This document shows, one piece after another, positions 1 to 10,955 of a stretch of 64,000 nt of DNA. How positions within the stretch are numbered: the stretch's first letter is position 1; every line of letters begins with the position of its first letter. Location of the stretch: positions 1,560,579 to 1,624,578 of the forward strand of contig JAVGVS010000008.1 of the NCBI GenBank assembly GCA_032718565.1, in the 5' to 3' direction. The notes below the pieces were generated by a model, which was not told the DNA's origin, searched no databases, and worked only from the letters and a program-made list of their open reading frames with translations. The position numbers were made by a program, and so were the translations under genes. The DNA is from Distichodus sexfasciatus (taxonomy: Eukaryota > Chordata > Actinopteri > Characiformes > Distichodontidae).

Positions 1-1757
1 AACTTGGCTATGTAACTCCTGTCAGGAACCAGGTAACAGTTCACAGCATAGAGAAAACTGGCATACTCTACAGGAATGATACTGTTTGGTTTTCACTTTG
101 AAAATTAAGACTGAGATATTTTTTGTGTTAATCCAAACAAATAATTGTGAACATAAATCCAGCTGGGATTTTTTGGATCCCATGGACTTGAACTGAGTTA
201 CATATTTAATATTGAACTAATTTTAGCTTAATATTGCTGAGTTGATCTTAGCAAGCGGCCCCAGCAACAACTTGGGATTCGAAAGCGTTCCTTGGACTTT
301 TTTATATCTTCACTTCTTTAAAAATGATTAATTTCTGATTAATTGTGAACTAATGTTAACTTGTGTATTAAATATTTACACACCCCTTATACTTACTTCT
401 TTAAAAATGATTAATTAACAATTAATCTTGAACTAATAATTACTTATGTATTAAATGTTCATGCATCCGTTCGCTCAGAGGAGGATGGGGTGCCCTTCCG
501 AGTCTGGGTTCCTCTCAAGGTTTCTTCCTACTAAAGGGAGTTTTTCCTTGCACTGTCACCTCATGCTCATTTGTTGGGGGTTTGAGCCAGTAATATGTAA
601 AGCGCTTTGTGACAAGGACTGTTGTTAAGAGCATGATATAAATGAAATTGAAATTGGTGACAGTTCTAACATATGACATAAGTCAGTGGTTTTATAAAGT
701 TTATTTCTCTGTTCTTCTCAGGGATCGTGTGGCTCCTGTTGGGCCTTTAGCTCTGTTGGTGCTCTGGAAGGGCAGCTGATGAAGACCACAGGAAACCTTG
801 TGGAGCTCAGTCCTCAGAACCTGGTGGACTGTGTGACAGAGAATGACGGCTGTGGCGGTGGATATATGACCAATGCTTTTAGCTATGTCAGGGACAACCA
901 AGGGATTGACTCTGAGGAGGCCTACCCATATGTGGGAGAGGTAATTCTCTACCTTGTTTGGTATTGTGGATTTGCTCCCAATAATTTATAGAACTTGCAG
1001 ACTAAAATAATCAGACTTTAACTTTGCTTTGATTTTTTTCTTTGAAGTTGAGATATTTGGTATTCAATTATATTCACAATGCAGCTGTCCATTGTTCATC
1101 GTGGTTTCCTTGGTTGACATATTTTTATGTTCTTCTGTACATAAATTTTGCAGGATCAGCAATGCGCCTACAATGCGTCTGGGAGAGCAGCGTCCTGCCG
1201 TGGGTATAAGGAAGTACAAAAAGGTAGTGAGATGGCACTGATGACTGCTGTGGCTAAAGTTGGACCAGTCTCTGTTGGCATCGATGCCATGCAGTCAACC
1301 TTTCAGTTTTATAAGAGAGGTAAGCAGTCGTAATAAAGGTCAATCATTCTGCTATAGGTAAAAACTCAAGAAACATGATTTAACGTTCAGTTGTGTTAAC
1401 TACATAGCTCTCTCCTTACTAACAGGTGTGTACTATGATCCTAACTGTGACAAGGAAAACATCAACCATGCAGTTCTGGCAGTAGGCTATGGTGCTACAC
1501 CCAAGGGCAAAAAGTACTGGATTGTCAAAAACAGGTGAGATACTTTTGGCTATTTTTACTCTTTCCTACTTTCATGGTCTATTGGATGTCTATTATTCTG
1601 GGTCACTGTGTTGCTGTTAACTTTCATCTTGTCTCACTTTCGTTTCTATTCCCAAAGTTGGGGCGAGGACTGGGGCAAAAAGGGTTACGTCTTGATGGCC
1701 CGGAACCGTAACAATGCATGTGGTATTGCCAACCTCGCCAGTTTCCCAGTGATGTGA
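1..1757 (+). CDS. ctsk: Cathepsin K, 3' part (5' exons outside window)
   Basis: Papain-family (C1A) lysosomal cysteine endopeptidase; in vertebrates CTSK degrades collagen and elastin and is the main osteoclast protease. Visible coding exons are 1-32 (partial; frame starts at base 3 and reads LGYVTPVRNQ), 722-940, 1154-1319, 1426-1534 and 1658-1757 (TGA 1755-1757), all with GT-AG junctions. The active-site Cys is in GSCGSCWAFS at the start of the second exon. The active-site His is in NHAVLAVGYG and the Asn in KNSWG, the latter split across the last intron. CTSK-like wording such as SPQNLVDCVTENDGC, NACGIANLASFP and the GIDSEEAYPYVG block separates it from cathepsins S and L. The signal peptide and most of the propeptide lie upstream of base 1. 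Exon phases match those of ctss downstream, as expected for tandem paralogs. No break is seen. Identity is confident from family motifs. Confidence 0.93.
468..655 (+). repeat. Dispersed fish repeat tail inside a ctsk intron
   Basis: The stretch resembles a repeat commonly seen in fish introns. It carries a block around TTCCTCTCAAGGTTTCTTCC, then GGAGTTTTTCCTTGCACTG, and an AT-rich end (TATAAATGAAATTGAAATTG) typical of retroposon 3' ends. The class is uncertain (LINE tail or SINE). No second copy was noticed in this window, so the call rests on pattern memory. Confidence 0.45.
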
Positions 1758-2072
1758 GACTGTCTTGCCGCGTTTGAGACATGACAAAACAATGCTGAAA
1801 ATTCAAAAGGACCAACTACCACCAACACTAAGAAAACACATGAGGGAATCACTTTACTTACCTCAAATGAAATGTGGCTAGTTTTGAAAAACTATGAAAA
1901 CTTTTGGTTGTTCTGACATGTAATGTTCCTGTGGATAGATTCATTTGTGCAATATGTACAATTTAAAAGATTGTTTTACACTTGGGGACGTAGCCATATG
2001 CATTTCTATGGGAATAAGTTCCCCTGGTAGGGGTCAGATATGTAAGGTTTACAAAGGGATTTTTTTGAACCA

Positions 2073-2078
2073 AATAAA
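2073..2078 (+). terminator. Probable ctsk polyadenylation signal
   Basis: A canonical AATAAA lies about 315 bases after the ctsk stop codon, a plausible 3' UTR length. No transcript data are available to confirm it. Confidence 0.55.
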
Positions 2079-2083
2079 ATCAA

Positions 2084-4930
2084 TCTTTTAAAGAAAAGGT
2101 ATTTGAATAATCATTTTACTTGCTCAAACAACAGCAAACCACACATTATAATATACCATCCATAGCATTGTTGTTCACATATCAGTACAGCGACAGGTTG
2201 ATTGATGGCATGACTAATTTATCCCGAACCAGAAGATACATTTATTTAAAGGTTAAAAACATAACTCTAACAGATAATCAACATACAACATTAAAAAGTC
2301 TTTTTCATTAGAGTTGTGCAACCATAATATGAATCATGGGACAGTTGGTAGTGTAACGGTTATGGAGATGGTCCCATGATCGGAAGGTCACTGGTTTAAG
2401 TCTCGGACCGGTAAAGGTGTCACTGAGGTACTCATGAGTAAGGTACCATCTCCAAGCACTATTCTCTGGGTGCTGCCAAAAAAACTGCCCACTGCTCCTT
2501 CACGAATGGGTCAAATGCAGAGGTCACATTTCGTTGTGGTTCACTGTGTCTTGTGGTGTGTTCACGGTGACAAAGAATCACTCACTGAGAATGTGCTGGT
2601 GCTGTTTTTCCTATTATAGCATTTCTATAGTTTGTTGCACAGAATTACATAGTTAATTTTCATGAAAGTTACAATTAGGTTAGCACTATTCAGATAGTAG
2701 GAGGAGTGGAATGATGCCTTCTCTTATGAGGGTTGAACCTAATGGCATCAGAAGAACTTCACATCATGCTGCTTAGGTTGGAGCCATTGTCTCTCTTGTT
2801 TTAAACCCCAAATAAGAGATTAATAAATTATCTTTGACATAACAATCAATGGAAAAAGTTCCATTCACATGTTTTTGCATATTGATAATTTATCATGTTC
2901 CCTATTTTGAAACAAAGCCTGTATCCTGTCAATACAGTTCACATTCTATGTGACAGTCACATGCAGAATGAGAACTAATTTCTCATACAACAATTAGAAA
3001 TATATTTTGACAGCCAACAATAATGATCTGCACACCTTACTGTGAGACTGCCAATAATGCAGACATACATGATCAGAGGTATGACTAAACCAAAAGATTT
3101 TGTTCTTATATTTCCTTCTTGAGGTAAGAGATGCCTTGTGATCTAAGATGAGCTCCTTCTTCCAGATACAACAAACCAGTTATATCACATATAGTTAAAG
3201 AGTGATGAAAAATCAGAAGTGCAGAGTCTCTAAAATTAGTGCTAGCTTTTAAAATGGCAGTTGTGGTCTAGTGGTAGGAGATGACATTAAATTCTTCAAA
3301 TGTTTGAAGAAAAATGTATCATTGCAAATATCCATGTCACTGATTTCTCAATAACATCAAAATCTGAACCACACTTCTGTTCACACTTAATGTAGTGAAC
3401 AATCAAAGGCAGATCTGTAGCTATGACTGGGTGGTCCCTTGTCCCCTTAAATAGACTTGCCCTCTTATTCAGAAACGTTAGATTAAGCATTTTTGTAACA
3501 TTTTATAACCTTATATGTCTGACTACTGTACAGGGACCAGCATGACTGCACGTGTGCGCTCCCTCATGTGGTGGTCCTTAGGTAGGACACTGCAAGAATA
3601 ACACTGTTACATACTGTATCTAGGCCTGCTGAAAAATAGAAGTGATGCCCTTTACTTAGATCCCACCCCTTTGTATTAGGTCTATGTTATGTCTACTACA
3701 TATGTAGAAGGACTGACTACTATTCAGCATCTCCAAAAGTGCTTGACACATGCACAGGAAAAGGGGAAATGAAAGCATGCTATAACCCAAAGTTCAATTG
3801 AACATTATTAGGAAGAAATCATGTCTCTAATCAAGAATTGTAAATAAAAAATATATAAGGCTGTGAACATTTCATCATTCAAATTGCTTTAAGAGAGAAT
3901 CCCATCCATAGCTTAGAGAAAGCGTTAAGTTCACAAAAAACGCAAAAGGAGTGATATCACGTGAGTGTGCTGATACAACTCAAAACCTGTCCCAAAACTA
4001 TTTTCAGCTGACTCATAGTTCTCAGATCATGTGTTAATAACGCACAAGTATATTTAGAGGCATCAGCATGTTAATCAAAAGGAAATGATTTCTGAACAAG
4101 TTGTTTCTGTCTTTTTGTCAGTCACGAGATGTTCATATCCTGAGATAAACTGTGGTTATTGCTTGTTTTATGTATATCATACATGTAATCCACAGTCTAA
4201 GCAGATCATATCTAACAGAAAGTAACAAAGTTTCTAGTGAATAAAATATATCTAATCCATTTGCTTAGCATAATATGTAATAAAAACGTATGCAGTGCAG
4301 TTCAGCACATTTAAAGCACAAGATCAAAAGAACACCTGTTACAGATTTTCTTCTAGAAGGCATATACTGATTGGTATATGAGACTTTTTATTTGTAACAG
4401 GTAATAATATGTTGTAGTTAAATACCATTTACAAATATTACAGCTCTTAAACATTGCAGAAACGCGATTACCTATCTGATAATCAGAGATTTTTAATTCA
4501 TGGCTGCTTATCATTCAAATCAGAGAACTGCTAGTTTACCTACGCTTTTTGTAAATTACCAATTTACAAATAATACAATTATTGTAAACCTGCTCATGTT
4601 TAAATATATAAACTCATCATATGGAGCGTGCGAGTCATATGACTGTCTTATTTTCTTTTCTCAGTAATGATAAAACAACATGATGTGCATTGCAGATTAA
4701 ATCCGCAAACATAAATCCGCAGGTAGGCGGGTATGACTCATGTTGTCCATAATAAGAGATCTACTTCCGCAAGTTCAAACAAAAAAAACAGCGTCCGTAC
4801 TTATTCCAGAATCAGAGATCTTAGAAAACACATTTTAATGAGATTCAAAGTTCGTTTATTTCTCTCGAACACTGAAACGTTGCGGTCTTAATGCGCATGA
4901 CATGTACTTTCAAAATAAGGAACAGATAAC
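2084..4930. other. ctsk-ctss intergenic region
   Basis: AT-rich spacer between the two cathepsin genes. Apart from the SINE at about 2338-2590 and an E-box-containing patch near 3955-3970 (TATCACGTGAGT), I see no coding exon, RNA gene or further mobile element. Confidence 0.6.
2338..2590 (+). mobile_element. tRNA-derived SINE, copy 1
   Basis: The head resembles a tRNA: a box A-like TGGTAGTGTAACGGTTATGG is followed by a box B-like CTGGTTTAAGTCTC. The body then shares blocks in the same order with 38972-39228: CTCTGGGTGCTGCC, GCCCACTGCTCCTTCACG, AGGTCACATTTC and GGTGTGTTCAC. Two independently inserted copies with a tRNA-like promoter support a Pol III-transcribed SINE. It lies between ctsk and ctss. 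The exact ends are estimates. Confidence 0.65.
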
Positions 4931-4939
4931 TGCAGTCTT

Positions 4940-5035
4940 TCTTTGACACGTGACAGACCGCTTCTTTAAAAGGCGCCACTGTCTGTGAGTTCCAGCGCTG
5001 GTGTTGCGGTGTTTAAGTTTTTCTCCGTGTAACAG
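4940..5035 (+). promoter_or_regulatory. ctss promoter and non-coding first exon
   Basis: A palindromic E-box, GACACGTGAC at 4945-4954, is followed by a TATA-like TTTAAAAG at 4965-4972. A probable untranslated exon then ends at 5035 in a strong donor (ACAG|GTAAGA). The next splice acceptor with the ctss start codon is at 5729/5730. The E-box matches 9 of 10 positions of the lysosomal CLEAR consensus (GTCACGTGAC) bound by TFEB/TFE3, which would suit a lysosomal protease. The transcription start is inferred to lie near 4990-5000. Confidence 0.5.
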
Positions 5036-5735
5036 GTAAGAACAACATTATGTTTAAGGAAACAGAAGAACAATCTGTGATTTTACCACTTTCATTCTGA
5101 GTATTTGTTTTACTTTTTGGGGCGCAGTACCTCGTAAATATTTATTTTACTTTCGATTTTGATAAGGCTTGTTATAGACCTTTTATAACCGTCCTTCCCT
5201 AAAATAAATGTGAAATGCTTCTCATGTAAAAGACATTTTCTTAAATTTCAGTTAGTTTGCGTATTCTAACTTACTTACACGAATGTGTGTTTATCGGGGT
5301 AGCGGGGAAAAGTTACACGGCCACTTCCTGTTTTGTAGCCGCAACACATTTTACCTGTCTCAGGTAGTAAGACATCTTATATTAGTTTATTACCTTTTAT
5401 TTCAGTTCCACCCTCGGACTTTTGGACTTGTTGACTTATTGAAAACCCAATGAGGAGATTATGAGTATAATTTTCTGACTGCTTAATCATTAAAAAAATG
5501 GGCTGAATAATTATTTAAAAATAATGAAATACATTTGTACTCAATACATTATTTGGCAGCTGCTGTTAGGTTAAAGAATGCAGACTGCATGAAGAATTTA
5601 ATGTGAAGAATTAATTCACAAGATTTGGTGTTAACCTTTTGGTTCCTTTGTTTCTATGATTGAATTGAAGCTGGAAGCCAATAGTGTGTCTATTTTATTG
5701 GTTAATTTTTAATTTTTTATTCTGAACAGATAAAG

Positions 5736-8700
5736 ATGCTGAGGAGTTTGCTTTTCACACTACTATGTGGGACAGTACTGTCCCTTACTGACAGCAACCT
5801 GGACATGCACTGGCAGCTATGGAAGAAGAAACACACTAAGATTTACTCCACTGAGGTGAGCTGATGCTGTTTTAGCTTTAGTTCTTTCCAAAGCACAGTC
5901 TAGTGACAGCAAGAGACACATTTAGGACAGCGCTGGTATGTTAGATTTTTGTTACCTCATTCTAACATTCAAAATGACTGACAGCATGAGCATAGGTAGA
6001 ACCAATGTTCAGATAACTCAGCTTACGGGGACACAGGAGCTCTTTCTTATAAAACATATTCCGCAGTTTCTGTCAAACCATGTAGGGTAATAAAGTAAAG
6101 TCTTCACAATGAGTTTTATAGAAAATGTTAATGTGTTTAAGTTAGTAATAAGCAAATTCTATAATGTGAATGCGGTATGTGGTATATTAGTCTGAAAATG
6201 CATGAAGTGTAATTGTGTTGTAAATGCTCGCTGGCAGGTGGAGGAACTGGGGCGGAGGGAGATGTGGGAGAGGAACCTGCAACTGATTTCACTGCACAAC
6301 CTTGAAGCTTCTATGGGCATTCATACCTATCACTTAGGCATGAACCATATGGGAGATATGGTAAGAATTTTCAATTATAAACACATGAATTCCTTAACAG
6401 TAATGCCAGGGTCTGTCATAAAGGGTTTTTTTGCATTGACAGTAGTTTGCACTACTATTCTATTTTAGACTACGGAAGAAATTCTAGAGAAGTTTGCTGG
6501 AACTCGCATCCCTTCTAATCTGGAGAGGACCAGCACATTTGTGGCCTCTACTGGAGTCTCATTACCAGATTCAGTTGACTGGAGGCAGGAAGGATATGTC
6601 ACAGAGGTGAAGAACCAGGTAAGTTTTGTGTAATTATGTACTGAGTCTTGTATATACATTTGGCTGAGTTTGATGATTTGGTATGCAAACCTCCGCCCAA
6701 CCTTACACAAACATTATTTGAAGTTCTATTCCAGTGTAAATGGATTCTAATCTGGAAATGCAGTATGTTTTAGCCAGAAACACTTGTGTCTCCCTCTGAA
6801 TTTTAAGCCTGTTTTGGGAAACACAAACAAAAAAGTTTACCTTAAAATATATTTTTGTGACCTTGTGGGGGCGCTATAATAACATAAGTCCTATAAGTCC
6901 TGAAATGGAACAAATAATTCTCCTGTAGTTATCAAAATTAGATCAAAATATTCAACTCTTTATATCAGGGTATCTATGAATTTTGATAAGGAGTGATGTT
7001 ACAAGTTACTAAAATATGGTTGCCACTGTAATTTGCGACTTCACAATGATTTCACAATGATGTCTATACAAGGATCTAAGATGAGGTAAAAACTGCCTAA
7101 ATGCAAAAAAATCTTTATTCCTTTTAATGCTCACATTTCGGAATAATCTTCTCATGCTGTTCACACAAATCTGAGTATGTTTGAGCAACATTAGTGACTG
7201 ATGATCACGACAGGAACCTGCCTTACAGCTTTCACTTCCTTAGGTTTCTTCCCCTTTATGGCTACAGCTGAGTGTGTTGCACTCCCTATTTCTCTAACAT
7301 CCCCTGTTTTAACAGGCATGTGGAACTTATGGTCAGTATTTACAGAGTTGGGAAATGTTCCACAGCAGGGGAAATGACAGAAAAGTGTTTATGAAATAGT
7401 ATTTTCTGTTTTGGTACCACAAAGGTTCATTGAACTCAACTAAATCTCTACTTTTAAGTTTAACTCTCAACTCTGTGTAACCCATTTTTTATTATACTCA
7501 TTCTGTGTAACTGGCATTTTAGAATTTTCTGTGTATAATGAGTAAGTTGTCATTGCAGGTCACTGCATGCTGCATAATCTACCTCTTTTTTACTGTGCAC
7601 ACTTCATGGTCTAAAGGAGTTTCGTACAACATGAAATTTGCTTTTGTTGCGGCATTTCATTCTACTGGTATCTTTTTCCATGTGACTTGGAGGTTTTGTT
7701 TTTAACATGGTTCCTCTTGCCAGGGTTCCTGTGGTTCATGCTGGGCATTTAGTGCTGCTGGGGCCCTGGAGGGCCAGTTGAAGAAGACAACAGGACAATT
7801 GATGTCTCTCAGCCCACAGAACTTGGTGGACTGCTCTTCCAAGTATGGAAACAAAGGTTGCAATGGGGGCTTCATGTCTCAGGCCTTCCAGTATGTAATT
7901 GACAACAACGGCATAGATTCTGATGCATCCTACCCTTACACTGGAATGGTGAGTTGAGTGTATCTGCACTGTTTCCATTTACTTATAGTTCTGGACATAT
8001 CGTAAACTAACTCTGCATACCATAGTAAATTGAATTACTGCATGTTAAAACAATTCTAAGTTTTATACTTGTTAATATTTCCAAACACTTCTAACCACAG
8101 AGATTTTACCTATTTTGCCAATGTAAAAAAACTCTATACCTCACAGTAGTCTCATGGATTCCATTTAACTTTTGGTTAATGACTTTATTTTGTCATAATT
8201 ATTAACATCCCCTTGATTAATTCAGTACCAAATCATGACGTCAGAATTTTAAATGAATCTTAAGCTTTTGCCATTTGGCACAATATTGTGTTTCAAAATG
8301 TATTTTTAGGAGTGTAAAACATCCTAAAACACCAAAATTGATCAATTAAAACATTAGAGAGATGAAAGGATTTGCCATATATAATTGTTTTTCTGTTTAA
8401 CATGCTTATTATGTTTCTTAATCATGTTTTTCAGCAAGGACAGTGCATGTATAATCCATCACAGCGAGCAGCCAACTGCTCCAGTTACGCATATGTCCGG
8501 CAGGGAGATGAGCAGGCACTAAAACAAGCGGTGGGCACAGTTGGGCCAGTCTCTGTGGCTATCGATGCCACTCGTCCTCAGTTTATCCTGTGGCACAGTG
8601 GTACGTTCTCCAGAATTAAAATCTATTTTCTCTGATTTGCCTGGCTTATAGGCTTGATTGTACTACCAGTCTTTGTTGTAAACCAGTATTGCCCTATTAG

Positions 8701-9184
8701 CAATATCAAGGATTGTGAATTGATCAGTACTTAACAAGCATGACTTAAGCCAGTAATATCATTTTGCCTGCCATTTCTAAACAGGTGTGTACAACGACCC
8801 AAGCTGCACACAGAAAGTGAACCATGGAGTACTAGCTGTTGGCTATGGCACCCTTAATGGACAGGATTTCTGGCTTGTGAAAAACAGGTATGAAGAACAG
8901 ACTCTTACAACCTTACAAAAAAGTAAATTGTTCCAGTTCACCGCATCTTAAAATTAGCACTGAAAAAACTCTTAACAATTACATGTTGCTCTTTGTGCCT
9001 ATTATTTCGAAATTTATATTTACAGCATACAACATTTACATTTTCTGTGTGATTTCTTTTATAATCGTTCTTTTTTTCCTACAGCTGGGGAACGGGCTTT
9101 GGAGATGGTGGCTATATTCGCATAGCCCGCAATCAGAACAATATGTGTGGCATCGCATCTTATGCCTGCTACCCAACTATGTAA
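5736..9184 (+). CDS. ctss: Cathepsin S, complete
   Basis: Lysosomal papain-family cysteine endopeptidase; in vertebrates CTSS processes the MHC class II invariant chain in antigen-presenting cells. Coding exons are 5736-5855, 6238-6360, 6469-6618, 7724-7948, 8435-8600, 8785-8887 and 9085-9184, totalling 987 nt and 328 residues (human CTSS 331). Residues 1-17 form a hydrophobic signal peptide. The propeptide has an ERFNIN-type helix (ELGRREMWERNLQL) and LGMNHMGDM. The mature enzyme should begin near Leu113 (LPDSVDW). Catalytic Cys137 is in GSCGSCW, His275 in NHGVLAVGYG and Asn295 in KNSWG. CTSS-like signatures include DCSSKYGNKGCNGGFM and SCTQKVNHGVL. The start was chosen as the first ATG in the exon, directly before the signal peptide. 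All junctions are GT-AG and intron phases equal those of ctsk. Teleosts often carry several ctss copies, so the exact paralog name is open. Confidence 0.94.
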
Positions 9185-9307
9185 ATAGTGGAAATGAATA
9201 CAGAAATCAAGAAGGGCTTTTTTTATTTTCTGTTTTCATATTTCAGATATTTTATATATTTTTAGATATTCTACTGCAATATTCAGAACTTTCATTTGAT
9301 TCTTTTT

Positions 9308-9313
9308 AATAAA
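9308..9313 (+). terminator. Probable ctss polyadenylation signal
   Basis: AATAAA about 125 bases after the ctss stop codon, giving a short 3' UTR. A second AATAAA-like motif follows at about 9374 (TTAATAAAAATC). Confidence 0.55.
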
Positions 9314-9734
9314 TAGTTTTATTACAGAGGTTTGAGATATCTTAATGGTCAAATTGTACTTTCTGAGGGTCCTTAATAAAAATCTGTTATATAAAACATG
9401 TTCTCGTCTGTTGCTGAAGTATCCCAGGACATTCAGAATCTGTGTCCTAGATAAGGAAAAAGGGAGGTGAATAGAAGACAAGCAGTATCACTGTACAATG
9501 ATTATGTATTCTGTAAATTTCCTTTCACAAAAGCATATGTAAGTCCCTATAAAGACCCAATGGTGAGTTCTTAGCTTTCATTGTTATTTTAAAAAATAAT
9601 ATCTCTGTATATACTTAAACTACTGAATTGCCAAATAGATTATTTGAATGTTTTAGTGCAAATGAGAAATATTAAGTCATATAATTTGGTGAAATTAATG
9701 AGCTCCTTATTGACTTTTTACTTTATTGACACCC

Positions 9735-9941
9735 ATACATGCTCCGGTTTCCTCCCACAGTCCAAAAGTGTGGACTGTAGGTTAATTGGTGACTCTAAAT
9801 TGGCCCATGAGAGTGCTCTGGGTGTGTTGGTGCCTACCCAGGGTTGTTCCCCACCTTGCGCCTGTAATTCCCGGCTGGAATTAAACGATTCCCATAATGA
9901 ATGAATGAATGAATGAATGAATGAATGAATGAATGAATGAT
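9735..9941 (+). mobile_element. 3' end of an L2-like LINE with tetranucleotide tail
   Basis: Contains the widespread fish LINE 3' wording CGGTTTCCTCCCACAGTCC, then GGTTAATTGGTGACTCTAAA and CCAGGGTTGTTCCCC. It ends in a run of about eleven GAAT units (about 9896-9940), as expected for CR1/L2-type elements with a short tandem-repeat tail. An inverted copy of the same wording is at about 60750-61070. The 5' end is truncated, as is usual for LINEs. Confidence 0.65.
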
Positions 9942-10955
9942 ACCCAGACAAATATTTAACTTACATATGAATTCGTGAAACAGCTTAAATGAATAAAGAC
10001 TCATAAAGAATTTATGTGTAAGCCTAATCAACAAAAATATAATATAAAAAATATAATAAAATATAATGAAATTATCTACTGAATAAATGCATTGTTAATC
10101 TGCATTACATTGGGTTCAAATTGCCATCAAAAATCTTGTCATACAATAAAGCATATTACAAACAGTTCCTCTCACAGTGTGAATAAAAGGTAAAAATCCA
10201 GCCCCAGTAATGGGGAAAACACAGGGACTATACCAAAATACACTCAGAACCCTAGACTACTGTAGAAATAACAGCAAGACCTTCAAAAGCTGTGACACCA
10301 GCACTCAGTCTAAAATTAATTAACTAGACCCAGGTGAGAAAGAGGGTCAGTGGTGAACTGCAGATGGCGCCAGAGCTTTGGAAACGAATATTTTTCGTAA
10401 AGTGGTTCTTTAGAGTTAAGACATCTAAATAATAAAAAAATATACAACTGTGAAATTGAAGAAAATGGCCACGCAATAAAAATCGTCAGCAGTAGATTCT
10501 GTTCTTACTTAAGAACAAATCTCAAATAAGAAAACACTGATGAATGTTAGAATCTTAAAGCAATGAGACCCGTTGGAACTAGCCAATTTGAGGAGGCACA
10601 GAAGAACACCAGAACAACTAAAAGCAAAAATTAAGAAATGGCTGTGAAAACAAAAGCTAGCCAAATACAACTGAAAGATGTTATCTGGTCTAGTAAGTAC
10701 TGGTGTAAAGGAGAAAGTGCCACCTCCATCTCCAGAGTATGGGGGCTGCATGGGCAATGAATCAATTATTATTAATAAATTAATAGTTGCATTTACGTCA
10801 TAGATCTTAAATGCTAATATATTATTTTATGATTTTAGATCAACACATACACATTTCATCACAAATTGTGTTTTTTAGTTACTGGATATTATTTCAATCG
10901 TACTAATAAACACCTCTCACGAAAATAGGATTCTAGACAAATTTACAAGTGACTT
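9942..10955. other. Intergenic spacer between ctss and the onecutl 3' end
   Basis: AT-rich sequence with no exon-like stretch or recognised mobile element. Short open frames here have no supporting splice sites or family resemblance. Confidence 0.5.

Noticed and set aside
8890..9309. 139-codon plus-strand open frame at the ctss 3' end
   Set aside because: It reads through the last ctss intron and exon in the wrong frame. The true last exon is 9085-9184 in another frame, giving the conserved SWG...CGIASY end.
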